The translations under genes were made by a program, and so were the position numbers. From DATMER01 sp035556715 (GTDB lineage Bacteria > Acidobacteriota > Thermoanaerobaculia > Multivoradales > UBA5704), in NCBI GenBank assembly GCA_035556715.1, contig DATMER010000081.1:1-64000 (forward strand): 64,000 bases of DNA, given 5' to 3'. The notes under the pieces were generated by a model, which was given only the letters and a program-made list of their open reading frames with translations, had not been told where the DNA came from and searched no databases. Each line of letters begins with the position of its first letter. Position 1 is the stretch's first letter. Below are positions 17,462 to 25,915 of this stretch, one piece after another.

Positions 17462-20400
17462 CCCTCGCTTCCTGGGTCTGTCTCTCCTGGCCGCTCTCGC
17501 GTGCGAGGCTCCCCAACGCCAGGCCGCGCTCCCTCCTCCCCCACCCGTCACCGAACGAAAAATCGATCCAATCCCCGGAACCTCGGTCGACGCTCGGATC
17601 AGGGGGGGCGAGACCCACGCGTATCTCCTCCATTTGGATACCGGTCGGTTCGCCGGGGTCATCGTGGACCAGCAAGGCATCGACGTGACCGTGACTCTCC
17701 GCGGTCCGGACGGCCGCCTCCTTGCCTCCGTGGACAGTCCCCAGGGATCCCGGGTTCCGGAACCGATCCCCTTCATCGCCACGGCTTCGGGGACCTGGAG
17801 GGTGGAAGTCCGGGCGCCTGATCCGAAAGCGAACGGGAGCTACGCCTTTCGGATCGAGGCGCTCCGTCCGGCTGCTCCCGAGGACCGCACCCGGGTCCGG
17901 GCCGAGCGCCTTCTTTCCCACGGGGAGGAGATGCGGCGGCGTGACGACCGGGACTCTCGCCAGCAGGCGGCGATCCAGGCGCGGCAGGCTTCGCAGCTCT
18001 TCCGCGGGCTGTCCGATCCAGGCCGGGAGGCGGATGCCCTCTACACCCTGGGCAGCGCTCTCTACTCACTTGATGGCAACGCCGGAGCCCGGGACGCCTA
18101 CGAGCGGGCTCTGATGCTCTTTCGCGAGGTGGGCAGGCAGCGGGAAGCGGGCAAGATGATGAACTCCCTCGGCCGGATTCACCGGCAACTGGGCGAGCCC
18201 GGGCTGGCCCTGGAGCGCTACCGCGAGGCGCTGGCCCTCAACCGCGGCCTCGGCGACCGGCGGCAGGAGGCGACCACCCTCCAGAACCTGGGCAGGATCT
18301 ATCAGCAGCTCGGGGAGACCGAGGAGGCCCTTGCCCACTACGAGCAGGCCCTCCCCATCTGGCGCAAGCTGGAAGTGCGGTCCGACGAAGCCGGCACTCT
18401 CCTCGCCCTGGGCGACCTCTACCAGCGGATGGGCGAGCCCCGGAAGGCTCTGGACCTCCTTCCCCGTGCTCTGGCTCTCTTCGACGCGGAAGGCGCTCAG
18501 GGCGACGCGGCCGCCACCTTGACCATCCTCGGAGATGCCCAGGCGCGGGCCGGGCAGGTGCGGGAGGCACTCGCCTCCCAGGGCCGCGCCCTCGCCATCC
18601 AGCGCCGCATCGGCAACCGCCGGGACGAGGGGGTCTCGCTCAACAGCATCGGCTGCTGTCATCTCCTCCTGGGCAAGCCCGGAGAGGCGCGCCGCTCTCT
18701 TGAAGCGGCCCTGGCGATCTTCCGGCAGGTCCGAGACCGGCCGGCCGAGGCCATCGCTCTCACCAACCTGGGCTTGGCCGACGAGCAACTCGGCCGTCCG
18801 CGGAAGGCGATCGAGTCCCTCGAGAGGGCCATGCCCGTGCTGGTCTCGGCCGGCTCGCGGGAGCACGAGGCCCTGGCCCTCCTGGGTCTCGCCCGAGCCC
18901 GTAGACAGTTGGGTGATCTTGCCTCCGCCCGGCAGACGGCCGAGATGGCGATCGATCGGATCGAATCTCTCCGCGGCAAGTCCGCGAGCCTGGGGATGCG
19001 CGCCTCCTTCCTCGCCTCGAAGCAGGACTTCTACGGCTTCCACCTGGACCTGCTCATGGAGCTGCACCGCCGCGAGCCGGGCGCCGGATACGACGCCCGC
19101 GCTCTGGCCGCGAGCGAGCAGGCGCGGGCGCGCAGCCTGCTGGACATGCTCGCCGAGGCCGGAGCCGGTCGGGAGGGGCGCGAGGGGATAGACCCCAAGC
19201 TTCTCCAGCGCGAGACCGATCTGGCCAGCAGAATCAACGACCTGGACCGGCGTCGGCGCGCCGACAGCACAGTGGAATCCGAGCTGCGAGAGCTCCTCAC
19301 GGAGCAGGACCGGGTCCAGGCCGAGATCCGCCGGACGAGCCAGGCCATTACCGTTCCCCGCCCGCTGACCCTGCCCGAGATCCAGAAACAGGTCGTGGAC
19401 AGTGAGACGCTCCTGCTCCAGTACGCCCTCGGTGCGGAGAGGAGCTTTCTCTGGGTGGTGACGCCGGATTCGCTGTCCACCTTCGAGCTGCCGCCGCGGG
19501 CCGAGGTTGAGGACGCCGCCCGCCAGGCTTACAGCCTTCTCACCGCGAGCCATCGAACCCTGGCCCGAGGCAGGGCCGATCTGGCTCTGGCCGAGCTGTC
19601 CAAGATGCTGCTCGGCCCGGCCGCGGGTCTTCTGGAAGGCAAGCGCCTGGTCGTGGTTCCGGATGGCGCCCTCCATTACATCCCGTTCTCGGCACTCCCC
19701 GCCCCCGGGACAACTGAGCCGCTGGTGGAGCGCCACGAAGTCGTGTCCCTCCCCTCGGCCTCCTCGCTCGCCATGCTCCGCCGCGAAGCGCGCCCTCCGG
19801 CTCCGGCAACCCTGGTGGTGATCGCCGATCCGGTGTTCGATGCCGGAGACCCGCGGGTATCCAGACAGGGGCCGGTCCAGGTGGCGGCCATGAGAGGCGA
19901 GAAGCTCGGCCGTCTCCCCTTCTCCCAGGAGGAGGCAAAGGCCTTGCTGGCCCTGGCTCCTCCGGCCGAGCGCCTGGGCGCCCTCGGCTTCGACGCCAGC
20001 CGCGAGACCGTGCTCAGCGGCAGGCTCAGCCGCTACCGGCTCGTCCACTTCGCCACGCATGGCATCCTCGACTCGGCCAACCCGGAGCTCTCGGGGCTCC
20101 TCCTCTCCCAGGTCGATCCCCAGGGCCGTCCGCGGGACGGCTTCCTTCGAGCCCACGAGATCTACCGTCTGAAGCTGCCGGCGGACCTGGTCGTGCTCTC
20201 CGCCTGCCGCACGGCCCTGGGCCGGGAGATCCGGGGCGAGGGATTGGTCGGGCTCACCCGGGGCTTCCTCCATGCCGGAGCCCGCGCTGTCCTGGTCAGT
20301 CTCTGGGAGGTGGAGGACCGCGCCACTGCCGAGCTGATGCGCCGCTTCTACCGCGAGATGCTCCAGGAGGGCCGTCCGCCCGCCGCCGCACTCCGGATCG

Positions 20401-20537
20401 CCCAGGCCTCGCTCCGCCGGGAGCCGGGCTGGGAAGCGCCCTACTTCTGGGCCGGCTTCGTCCTGCAGGGGGATTGGCAGATAAACCACGTGCCCTCTCC
20501 GGGATCTAATCCCGTCAGACGTTCCAATGGAGGATGA
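17439..20537 (+). CDS. TPR-CHAT caspase-like lipoprotein
   Basis: 1032 residues from the ATG at 17439 (a TTG at 17430 is possible). A lipoprotein signal ends in LLAALAC (C22), so the protein is anchored outside the inner membrane. A beta-rich segment (40-150; AYLLHLDTGRFAGVIV, TVTLRGPDGRLLASV) resembles a pre-peptidase C-terminal domain. Eight or more TPRs (about 190-510) follow, then a coiled stretch and a CHAT peptidase domain. Its caspase-like dyad is H874 in LVHFATHGILD and C923 in VVLSACRTALG, near the end YFWAGFVLQGDW. CHAT/TPR proteins behind ECF sigma/anti-sigma pairs are common in Acidobacteriota and are thought to be signalling proteases; the target here is unknown. Confidence 0.9.
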   Translation: MRFGSKGSPRFLGLSLLAALACEAPQRQAALPPPPPVTERKIDPIPGTSVDARIRGGETHAYLLHLDTGRFAGVIVDQQGIDVTVTLRGPDGRLLASVDSPQGSRVPEPIPFIATASGTWRVEVRAPDPKANGSYAFRIEALRPAAPEDRTRVRAERLLSHGEEMRRRDDRDSRQQAAIQARQASQLFRGLSDPGREADALYTLGSALYSLDGNAGARDAYERALMLFREVGRQREAGKMMNSLGRIHRQLGEPGLALERYREALALNRGLGDRRQEATTLQNLGRIYQQLGETEEALAHYEQALPIWRKLEVRSDEAGTLLALGDLYQRMGEPRKALDLLPRALALFDAEGAQGDAAATLTILGDAQARAGQVREALASQGRALAIQRRIGNRRDEGVSLNSIGCCHLLLGKPGEARRSLEAALAIFRQVRDRPAEAIALTNLGLADEQLGRPRKAIESLERAMPVLVSAGSREHEALALLGLARARRQLGDLASARQTAEMAIDRIESLRGKSASLGMRASFLASKQDFYGFHLDLLMELHRREPGAGYDARALAASEQARARSLLDMLAEAGAGREGREGIDPKLLQRETDLASRINDLDRRRRADSTVESELRELLTEQDRVQAEIRRTSQAITVPRPLTLPEIQKQVVDSETLLLQYALGAERSFLWVVTPDSLSTFELPPRAEVEDAARQAYSLLTASHRTLARGRADLALAELSKMLLGPAAGLLEGKRLVVVPDGALHYIPFSALPAPGTTEPLVERHEVVSLPSASSLAMLRREARPPAPATLVVIADPVFDAGDPRVSRQGPVQVAAMRGEKLGRLPFSQEEAKALLALAPPAERLGALGFDASRETVLSGRLSRYRLVHFATHGILDSANPELSGLLLSQVDPQGRPRDGFLRAHEIYRLKLPADLVVLSACRTALGREIRGEGLVGLTRGFLHAGARAVLVSLWEVEDRATAELMRRFYREMLQEGRPPAAALRIAQASLRREPGWEAPYFWAGFVLQGDWQINHVPSPGSNPVRRSNGG

Positions 20538-20538
20538 G

Positions 20539-20697
20539 ATGAGACAAGAGCCCACGCAACCGAAACCGGACCCGCAGCAGCCCAAGCAGACCGAAGAGCA
20601 GGCCCCCAAACCCCCGCGCCGCTTCGGCATCGACGACAATCCCACGGACAAGAGGCCCGATCCGTGGGGCAGCGGCGGAAGTCCGCCGCCGCGGTAG
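20539..20697 (+). CDS. Small proline-rich protein (52 residues)
   Basis: ATG one base after the CHAT stop with GGAGGA at 20529-20534. The peptide begins MRQEPTQPKPDPQQPKQTEE, continues APKPPRRFGIDDNPTDKR and ends WGSGGSPPPR. It is about one third proline/glutamine and contains no hydrophobic segment, so it is probably disordered. The leader (GGAGGATGAGATGAG) is repeated almost exactly in front of the sigma gene at 20851. Its place as fourth gene of the sigma/anti-sigma/CHAT unit suggests a role with the CHAT protein, perhaps as substrate, but nothing shows this directly. Confidence 0.5.
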   Translation: MRQEPTQPKPDPQQPKQTEEQAPKPPRRFGIDDNPTDKRPDPWGSGGSPPPR

Positions 20698-20698
20698 G

Positions 20699-20780
20699 AG
20701 GCCCTCACCCCCCGGCCCCCTCTCCCGGTCCCCCGAGCACGCCCTCCCCGGGAGAGGGGGGCCGGGGGGTGAGGGCCACT
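20699..20780. repeat. GC-rich dispersed palindrome (82 bp)
   Basis: A long near-perfect hairpin: GGCCCTCACCCCCCGGCCCC on the left arm and GGGGCCGGGGGGTGAGGGCC on the right, with CTCTCCCGG/CCGGGAGAG continuing inward to a short loop. It follows the small proline-rich gene directly and probably acts as a transcript end as well as being a repeat-family member. Confidence 0.85.
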
Positions 20781-20850
20781 AACCCATCCCCCAAAACCCT
20801 GGATCTATCCCCCTGGCAACCCCATCGACCAGATCGACCAGGAGGATGAG

Positions 20851-21477
20851 ATGAGCGTCCCTTCCGTCACCGACTCTTCGACCACGATCCCGATCCAGAC
20901 CTGGATGCTGGCGCTTCAGCCTTCCCGGAGCGAGAGCTGGGAAGGGCCCCGCGACGAGGATCTCCTCGCCCGCATCGCGCAGGGGGACCTGGACTCGTTC
21001 CAGTCCTTCTATGAGCGTCACGCCTCCCGCGTCGTGGCCTACGCCGCGAAGCTGGCCCGGGACCGCCACCTCGCCGAGGACATCGCCCAGGAGGTCTTCA
21101 CCTCCGTCTGGACCAAGGCCGCGAGCTTCCGCCCCGAGCGCGGAGACGCCGCCGGCTGGCTCTACACTCTCACCCGCAATAAGTTCATCGACCACTGGCG
21201 GCGGGCACCCAAGGCCGGCACCACCGAGGAGATCGACGACCGCCGCCTCGCCGCCACCCAGGGCGAAGAGAACGACCTCCAGCTCACCATGAGGCAGGTC
21301 CTCGCCCGGGTCCACCCCGACCAGCGCAAAGCCATCGAGATGGCCTACTTCGGAGGCCTCACCTACCAGGAGACCGCGGGCGAGTTGGAGCTGCCGGTGG
21401 GAACGCTCAAGTCGCGCATCCGCATAGGGCTGCGGAACATGAGGACTCTGCTCAGCGAGCCCAGAAGAGCCAACTGA
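20851..21477 (+). CDS. ECF-type RNA polymerase sigma factor (second)
   Basis: 208 residues. Region 2: LLARIAQGDLDSFQSFYERH, HLAEDIAQEVFTSVWTKAAS and AAGWLYTLTRNKFIDHWRR. Region 4: VHPDQRKAIEMAYFGGLTYQETAGELELPVGTLKSRIR, typical of the RpoE/SigK-like ECF group. An extra 30-residue N-terminal tail (TIPIQTWMLALQPSRSES) precedes region 2. No anti-sigma gene follows; the next gene is thioredoxin reductase behind a repeat, so control may be by a redox partner elsewhere. Start ATG has GGAGGA eight bases upstream (AGGAGGATGAGATG). Confidence 0.9.
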   Translation: MSVPSVTDSSTTIPIQTWMLALQPSRSESWEGPRDEDLLARIAQGDLDSFQSFYERHASRVVAYAAKLARDRHLAEDIAQEVFTSVWTKAASFRPERGDAAGWLYTLTRNKFIDHWRRAPKAGTTEEIDDRRLAATQGEENDLQLTMRQVLARVHPDQRKAIEMAYFGGLTYQETAGELELPVGTLKSRIRIGLRNMRTLLSEPRRAN

Positions 21478-21489
21478 CCCAAAGCAAGT

Positions 21490-21560
21490 CTCCCCCTCTT
21501 CCGGGGCGGTGTGCTTGGAAGGAGCGGGAGGGGGGGCCGGGGGGTGAGGGCCCCGGAATG
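21490..21560. repeat. Eroded copy of the GC-rich dispersed palindrome
   Basis: Left arm CTCCCCCTCTTCCGGGG is poorly matched, right arm GGGAGGGGGGGCCGGGGGGT plus GAGGGCCCC is intact. Lies between the ECF sigma gene and trxB. Confidence 0.7.
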
Positions 21561-21675
21561 CCCCCTCCTCCGCCCCCTGTTGTACCTGCCGGGACCATGC
21601 TCCCGGGCGATATACTGGCCTTGCCACGACCCGCCCAGGTCGCCTGGTCCAAATCGCCACCCAGGAGGAGGCTCC

Positions 21676-22629
21676 TTGTCCAGCCCTGAAACGCAGTCCC
21701 CGTATCACCGGGTCATCATCCTCGGCTCGGGTCCCGCCGGCCTGACGGCCGCGCTGTACGCCGCCCGCGCCGATCTGGCCCCGCTCGTGCTCGAAGGCCA
21801 GCAGCCGGGCGGCCAGCTCACGATCACCACGGACGTCGAGAACTTCCCCGGCTTCCCCGAGGGCATCCTCGGACCCGAGCTGATGGACCGCATGCGCGAG
21901 CAGGCCCGGCGCTTCGGCGCCCAGGTGAAGTTCCAGGCTGTCGTCGAGGTCGACCTGGAGCGCCGCCCCTTCACCGTCCGCACGGAGGAGGAGACCTTCC
22001 GCACCGACGCGCTGATCATCTCCACGGGCGCCACCGCCAAGCTCCAGGGGCTCCCGGCCGAGAAGGAGCTGATGGGCTACGGCGTCTCCGCCTGCGCCAC
22101 CTGCGACGGCTTCTTCTTCCGCAACAAGGAGGTCGTGGTGATCGGCGGCGGCGACTCCGCCATGGAGGAGGCCACCTTCCTCTCCAAGTTCGCGACCAAG
22201 GTGACGGTGATCCACCGCCGGAGGGAGCTGCGCGCCTCCAAGATCATGCAGGACCGCGCTTTCGCCAACCCCAAGATCGCCTGGATCTGGGAAAGCGTGG
22301 TCACCGACATCGTCGGCTCCCGCGAGGAGGGGGTCAAGGGGGTCAAGCTGCACAACAAGAGCACCGGCCTCGACTCCGAGTACCCGACCCAGGGCGTCTT
22401 CTTCGCCATCGGCCACCAGCCGAACACCCAGATCTTCAAAGGAAAAGTCGAGATGAACGACGTGGGCTACATCAAGGTGGCCGAACCCAGCACGAAGACC
22501 AGCGTCCCCGGCGTGTTCGCCTGCGGCGACGCCGCCGATCCCATCTATCGACAGGCCATCACCGCCGCCGGCACCGGCTGCCGCGCGGCCATGGACGCCG
22601 AGCACTGGCTCGCGGAGCTGCACGACTGA
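21676..22629 (+). CDS. trxB: Thioredoxin reductase (NADPH, FAD)
   Basis: 317 residues from a TTG at 21676, chosen because AGGAGGAGG lies five bases upstream and the FAD-binding motif starts soon after (VIILGSGPAGLTAALYAARA). The redox pair is CATC in SACATCDGFFF (C140, C143), matching C135/C138 of E. coli TrxB. The NADPH site is VVVIGGGDSAMEEATFL with HRRRELRAS, and the C-terminal FAD segment is VFACGDAADPIYRQAITAAG. It reduces thioredoxin with NADPH in the cytoplasm. The stop codon overlaps the next ATG by one base (TGATG), linking it to the AAA/VWA pair. Confidence 0.96.
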   Translation: MSSPETQSPYHRVIILGSGPAGLTAALYAARADLAPLVLEGQQPGGQLTITTDVENFPGFPEGILGPELMDRMREQARRFGAQVKFQAVVEVDLERRPFTVRTEEETFRTDALIISTGATAKLQGLPAEKELMGYGVSACATCDGFFFRNKEVVVIGGGDSAMEEATFLSKFATKVTVIHRRRELRASKIMQDRAFANPKIAWIWESVVTDIVGSREEGVKGVKLHNKSTGLDSEYPTQGVFFAIGHQPNTQIFKGKVEMNDVGYIKVAEPSTKTSVPGVFACGDAADPIYRQAITAAGTGCRAAMDAEHWLAELHD

Positions 22630-24131
22630 TGCGCCGCCCAACGACCCTTGGCGAGCTGAAGGCGACCGGCTACCGGCCGCGCTCCGTCAAGCAGGAGATC
22701 CGCGACAACCTCCGCGCCCGCCTGAAGAGCGGCGCTCCCCTGTTCCCCGGCATCCTGGGCTACGACCGCACGGTCGTGCCGTCCGTGGTCAACGCCCTGC
22801 TCGCCGGGCACGACTTCATCCTGCTCGGTCTGCGCGGCCAGGCCAAGACGCGCATCCTCCGCGCCCTGGTCACGCTGCTCGATCCCGAGGTCCCCGTCCT
22901 CGCCGGCACCGAGCTGAACGACGATCCGCTCGCGCCGATCTCGACCCGCGGCCACCGGCTCGTGGCCGAGGCCGGTGACGACGCGCCCGTCGAGTGGATG
23001 ACCGCCGAGCAGCGCTACAACGAGAAGCTCGCCACACCGGATGTGTCCATCGCCGACCTCCTCGGCGACATCGATCCGATCAAGGCGGCCACGCGCAAGC
23101 TCACCTTCGCCGACCCCGAGGTGATCCACTTCGGGATCATTCCGCGCACGAACCGGGGCATCTTCGCCATCAACGAGCTGCCCGACCTCGCGCCGCGCAT
23201 CCAGGTGGGCCTCTTCAACATCCTCGAAGAGCGCGACCTGCAAATCCGCGGCTTCCCCGTGCGCATCCCGCTCGACATCCTCATGTGCTTCTCCGCCAAC
23301 CCGGAGGACTACACGAACCGCGGCAGCATCATCACGCCGCTCAAGGACCGCATCTCGTCCCAGATCCTCACCCACTACCCGCCGGACGTCCGCATCGCGG
23401 CCGACATCACCCGGCAGGAGGCCTGGACCGAGCGCGATGTCCCCAACGTGGTGGTGCCGGACGACGTCCGAGTCCTCGTCGAGGAGATCAGCTTCGCGGC
23501 GCGGGAGAGCGACCTCGTGGACCAGTCCTCGGGCGTGAGCGCCCGCGTGGCCATCTCGGCCATGGAGCTGCTGGTCTCCAACCTGGAGCGCCGCGCCTTT
23601 GCCACGGGAGACGACCCGGTCTACCCGCGCCTCTGTGATCTCCACATGCTGCTGCCCGCCATCACCGGCAAGGTCGAGATGGTCTACGAAGGCGAGCAGC
23701 AGGGCTCCGAGGTGGTGGCGCGGCGTCTGGTAGGCCAGGCCGTCCGCAAGATCTTCGACGAGCGCTTCCCCGAGGTGGGCAAGGAGCTGGGCAGCGGCAG
23801 CGAGGACGATAAAGGCCCCTATACCCGGATCGTCCGCTGGTTCTCCGAGGGCAACGCGGTGACGCTCTCGGACGAGCAGTCCTTCGCGGACTACGAGGCC
23901 GAGCTGGGCCGCGTTCCCGGCCTGACGGACCTCACGGGCAGGCTCGGCCGTACCCGGCAGGAGCGGGCGCTGGCCGCCGAGATGGCCCTGGAAGGCCTCC
24001 ACCAGCACCTGAAGCTCGCCCGCAACGACATGGACAGCCAGATCAGCTACAAAGAAATGGTCAAGTTCCAGCTCCTCAAACCGCGCAAGAATGTAGGCGG
24101 CGGCCGGGGCAGCCGGGGAGACATCAACTGA
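22629..24131 (+). CDS. MoxR/Mg-chelatase-like AAA+ ATPase
   Basis: 500 residues. Walker A is unusual but family-typical: ILLGLRGQAKTRILRAL. Following are IADLLGDIDPIKAATRKLTF, the pre-sensor region IIPRTNRGIFAINELPDLAP (Walker B-like with NELPD), and ILMCFSANPEDYTNRGSIIT as sensor I, then ITPLKDRISSQILTHYP. This group is widespread and pairs with a VWA protein in a chaperone-like or metal-insertion machine similar to RavA-ViaA or BchI-BchD. The partner VWA gene follows with a CTGA overlap. No chlorophyll genes are present, so magnesium chelation in pigment synthesis is not implied. Confidence 0.85.
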   Translation: MRRPTTLGELKATGYRPRSVKQEIRDNLRARLKSGAPLFPGILGYDRTVVPSVVNALLAGHDFILLGLRGQAKTRILRALVTLLDPEVPVLAGTELNDDPLAPISTRGHRLVAEAGDDAPVEWMTAEQRYNEKLATPDVSIADLLGDIDPIKAATRKLTFADPEVIHFGIIPRTNRGIFAINELPDLAPRIQVGLFNILEERDLQIRGFPVRIPLDILMCFSANPEDYTNRGSIITPLKDRISSQILTHYPPDVRIAADITRQEAWTERDVPNVVVPDDVRVLVEEISFAARESDLVDQSSGVSARVAISAMELLVSNLERRAFATGDDPVYPRLCDLHMLLPAITGKVEMVYEGEQQGSEVVARRLVGQAVRKIFDERFPEVGKELGSGSEDDKGPYTRIVRWFSEGNAVTLSDEQSFADYEAELGRVPGLTDLTGRLGRTRQERALAAEMALEGLHQHLKLARNDMDSQISYKEMVKFQLLKPRKNVGGGRGSRGDIN

Positions 24132-25216
24132 GGCATCAGTACTTCTACCTCGATCCCGCGCTCATCCAGGCGCTCCTCGCCGGGATGGACCTCCTCCGTC
24201 TGTTCAACCAGCTCGTGCTGGCCACGGGCGGCGACGTGGAGGAGGCCATGGACTGGATGCGCTACCTCCAGCGCGAGGGGCACATCTCCGAAGACGTCGA
24301 CCTGGAAGCCTTCTTCGCAGCCCTGGAAGACCAGCAACTCGTCAACCGGGACGGCGAGGGGGGCATGCAGCTCACGGCTGGCGGCGAGCGGCGCATCCGG
24401 CGCAGCGCCTTCGAGGAGATCTTCTCGAACCTCGACCGCTCCGGCCCGGGCTACCACCCGACCCCGGCCACGGGCGAGGGAATCGAGCGCCTCCCCGAAA
24501 CGCGCCCCTACAAGTTCGGCGACGACATCCACCTCCTCGACCCCGCGCGCTCGCTCCAGAACTCCATGCGGAGGAACAAGGGCGAGTTCAACCTGGCCGA
24601 GGAGGACTTGGAGGTCTTCGAGACCGAGCACCTGACCTCCTGCGCCACGGTCGTGGCCATCGACATCAGCCACTCGATGATCCTCTACGGCGAGGACCGG
24701 ATCACGCCGGCCAAGAAGGTGGCGCTGGCCTTGACCGAGCTGATCACCACCAAGTATCCGAAGGACCACCTCTCCGTGATCCTCTTCGGGGACCGCGCCG
24801 AGCAGGTGGGCTTGACCGATCTCCCTTACATCAACGCGGGTCCGTTCCACACGAACACCAGGGAAGGACTGCAGCTCGCGAGGAGCCTGCTCTCCCGTCA
24901 GAAGCAGCCGAACAAGCAGGTCTTCCTGATCACGGACGGAAAGCCCTCCGCGATCACGGAAGGCGGCCGCATCTACAAGAATCCCTTCGGCCTGGACATG
25001 AAGATCGTGAACCTGACCCTGGAAGAGGCGGACCTCTGCCGCCGCCAGAAGGTAGTCATCACGACCTTCATGCTGGCCACGGACCCGATGCTGACCCAGT
25101 TCGTGGAGAAGCTGACCCAGATCAACCGAGGGAGGGCCTACTTCGCCTCGCCCTACAACCTGGGCGAGTTCATCCTGGCGGACTACATCCGGAACCGAAG
25201 GCGGCGGATCCGCTGA
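24128..25216 (+). CDS. VWA-domain protein, partner of the AAA+ ATPase
   Basis: 362 residues if started at the CTG at 24128, which overlaps the AAA stop (CTGA) and has GGGGAG seven bases upstream; the first ATG (24185) has no Shine-Dalgarno and would lose RHQYFYLDPALIQALLAG. A helical N-terminal domain of about 190 residues is followed by a von Willebrand factor A domain: metal-binding MIDAS DISHSM (VVAIDISHSMILYG), TNTREGLQLA with the conserved threonine, and VFLITDGKPSA. In AAA/VWA systems this subunit binds the substrate and the ATPase drives its remodelling. It ends directly against the convergent Uma2 gene (no gap). Confidence 0.85.
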   Translation: MRHQYFYLDPALIQALLAGMDLLRLFNQLVLATGGDVEEAMDWMRYLQREGHISEDVDLEAFFAALEDQQLVNRDGEGGMQLTAGGERRIRRSAFEEIFSNLDRSGPGYHPTPATGEGIERLPETRPYKFGDDIHLLDPARSLQNSMRRNKGEFNLAEEDLEVFETEHLTSCATVVAIDISHSMILYGEDRITPAKKVALALTELITTKYPKDHLSVILFGDRAEQVGLTDLPYINAGPFHTNTREGLQLARSLLSRQKQPNKQVFLITDGKPSAITEGGRIYKNPFGLDMKIVNLTLEEADLCRRQKVVITTFMLATDPMLTQFVEKLTQINRGRAYFASPYNLGEFILADYIRNRRRRIR

Positions 25217-25816
25217 TCAGGGGAACAACCCGGTGACCTGGAGCCGGAAATCGGAGAGCACGACAGAGCCGACCTCATCGCCTGCGCCGCCGCGATCCAA
25301 CTCGATAAACTGACCCTCTTTCCAGCCGTAGACCACGACCGTACGGGTCAAGGGGTCCACCAGCCAAAACTCCGGCACTCCCGCATCCCGGTAAGCGTTC
25401 AGCTTGATCCTGCGGTCATAGAGCCGCGTGCTGGGAGACAGGACCTCGACCATGAGATCCGGCACTCCCCTGAAATTCTTGTCTCCTCGCTGAGGCCGAT
25501 TTTCCTTCCGGAAGAAGAGGAGATCCGGCTGGACAGGAGTCGCAATACCCGCTGGAAGCAGGATGTCGAAGGGCGCCATCAGCACGATCCCGAGACCGCG
25601 CTCCTCCACGAAGATGCCAATCCGGAGGGTGAGCTTCGCGATAGTGAACTGATGGTCGTAGTTTGGCGATGGCGCCACGTAGAGAACCCCCCGGATGACC
25701 TCGTAACGCCGGCCGTCGTCGGGGAGGCGCAGGTAGTCCTCATACGTCCATTCGCCCTGGGCAGGCCAGTCCTGCCCGTCCTCGAGAGATGCCAGCGGCA
25801 GTGCCGGTTCAGACAT
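25217..25816 (-). CDS. Uma2-family (DUF820) restriction-endonuclease-like protein
   Basis: 199 residues. The PD-(D/E)xK-like core is visible: RYEVIRGVLYVAPSPNYDHQ (E in the first helix-strand), VQPDLLFF, GVPDLMVEVLSPSTRLYDRRIKLNAYRDAGVPEFWLVDP, where D-x-x-V-E-V-L and K form the candidate active site. The family is present in many copies in cyanobacteria, Chloroflexi and Acidobacteriota, and its biological role is unsettled. ATG start has AGGAGG six bases upstream. It is a single gene between the AAA/VWA unit and the SpoIIE phosphatase. Confidence 0.88.
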   Translation of the reverse strand: MSEPALPLASLEDGQDWPAQGEWTYEDYLRLPDDGRRYEVIRGVLYVAPSPNYDHQFTIAKLTLRIGIFVEERGLGIVLMAPFDILLPAGIATPVQPDLLFFRKENRPQRGDKNFRGVPDLMVEVLSPSTRLYDRRIKLNAYRDAGVPEFWLVDPLTRTVVVYGWKEGQFIELDRGGAGDEVGSVVLSDFRLQVTGLFP

Positions 25817-25915
25817 GCATGCCTCCTGCTGCGAGGCGGCCTACCGCATCGGCGGTGGGGCTCATCCCTCGAATCATAACGCGCATCTTGCCGGAAGGGA
25901 ACTTCCGTCTCGCCC

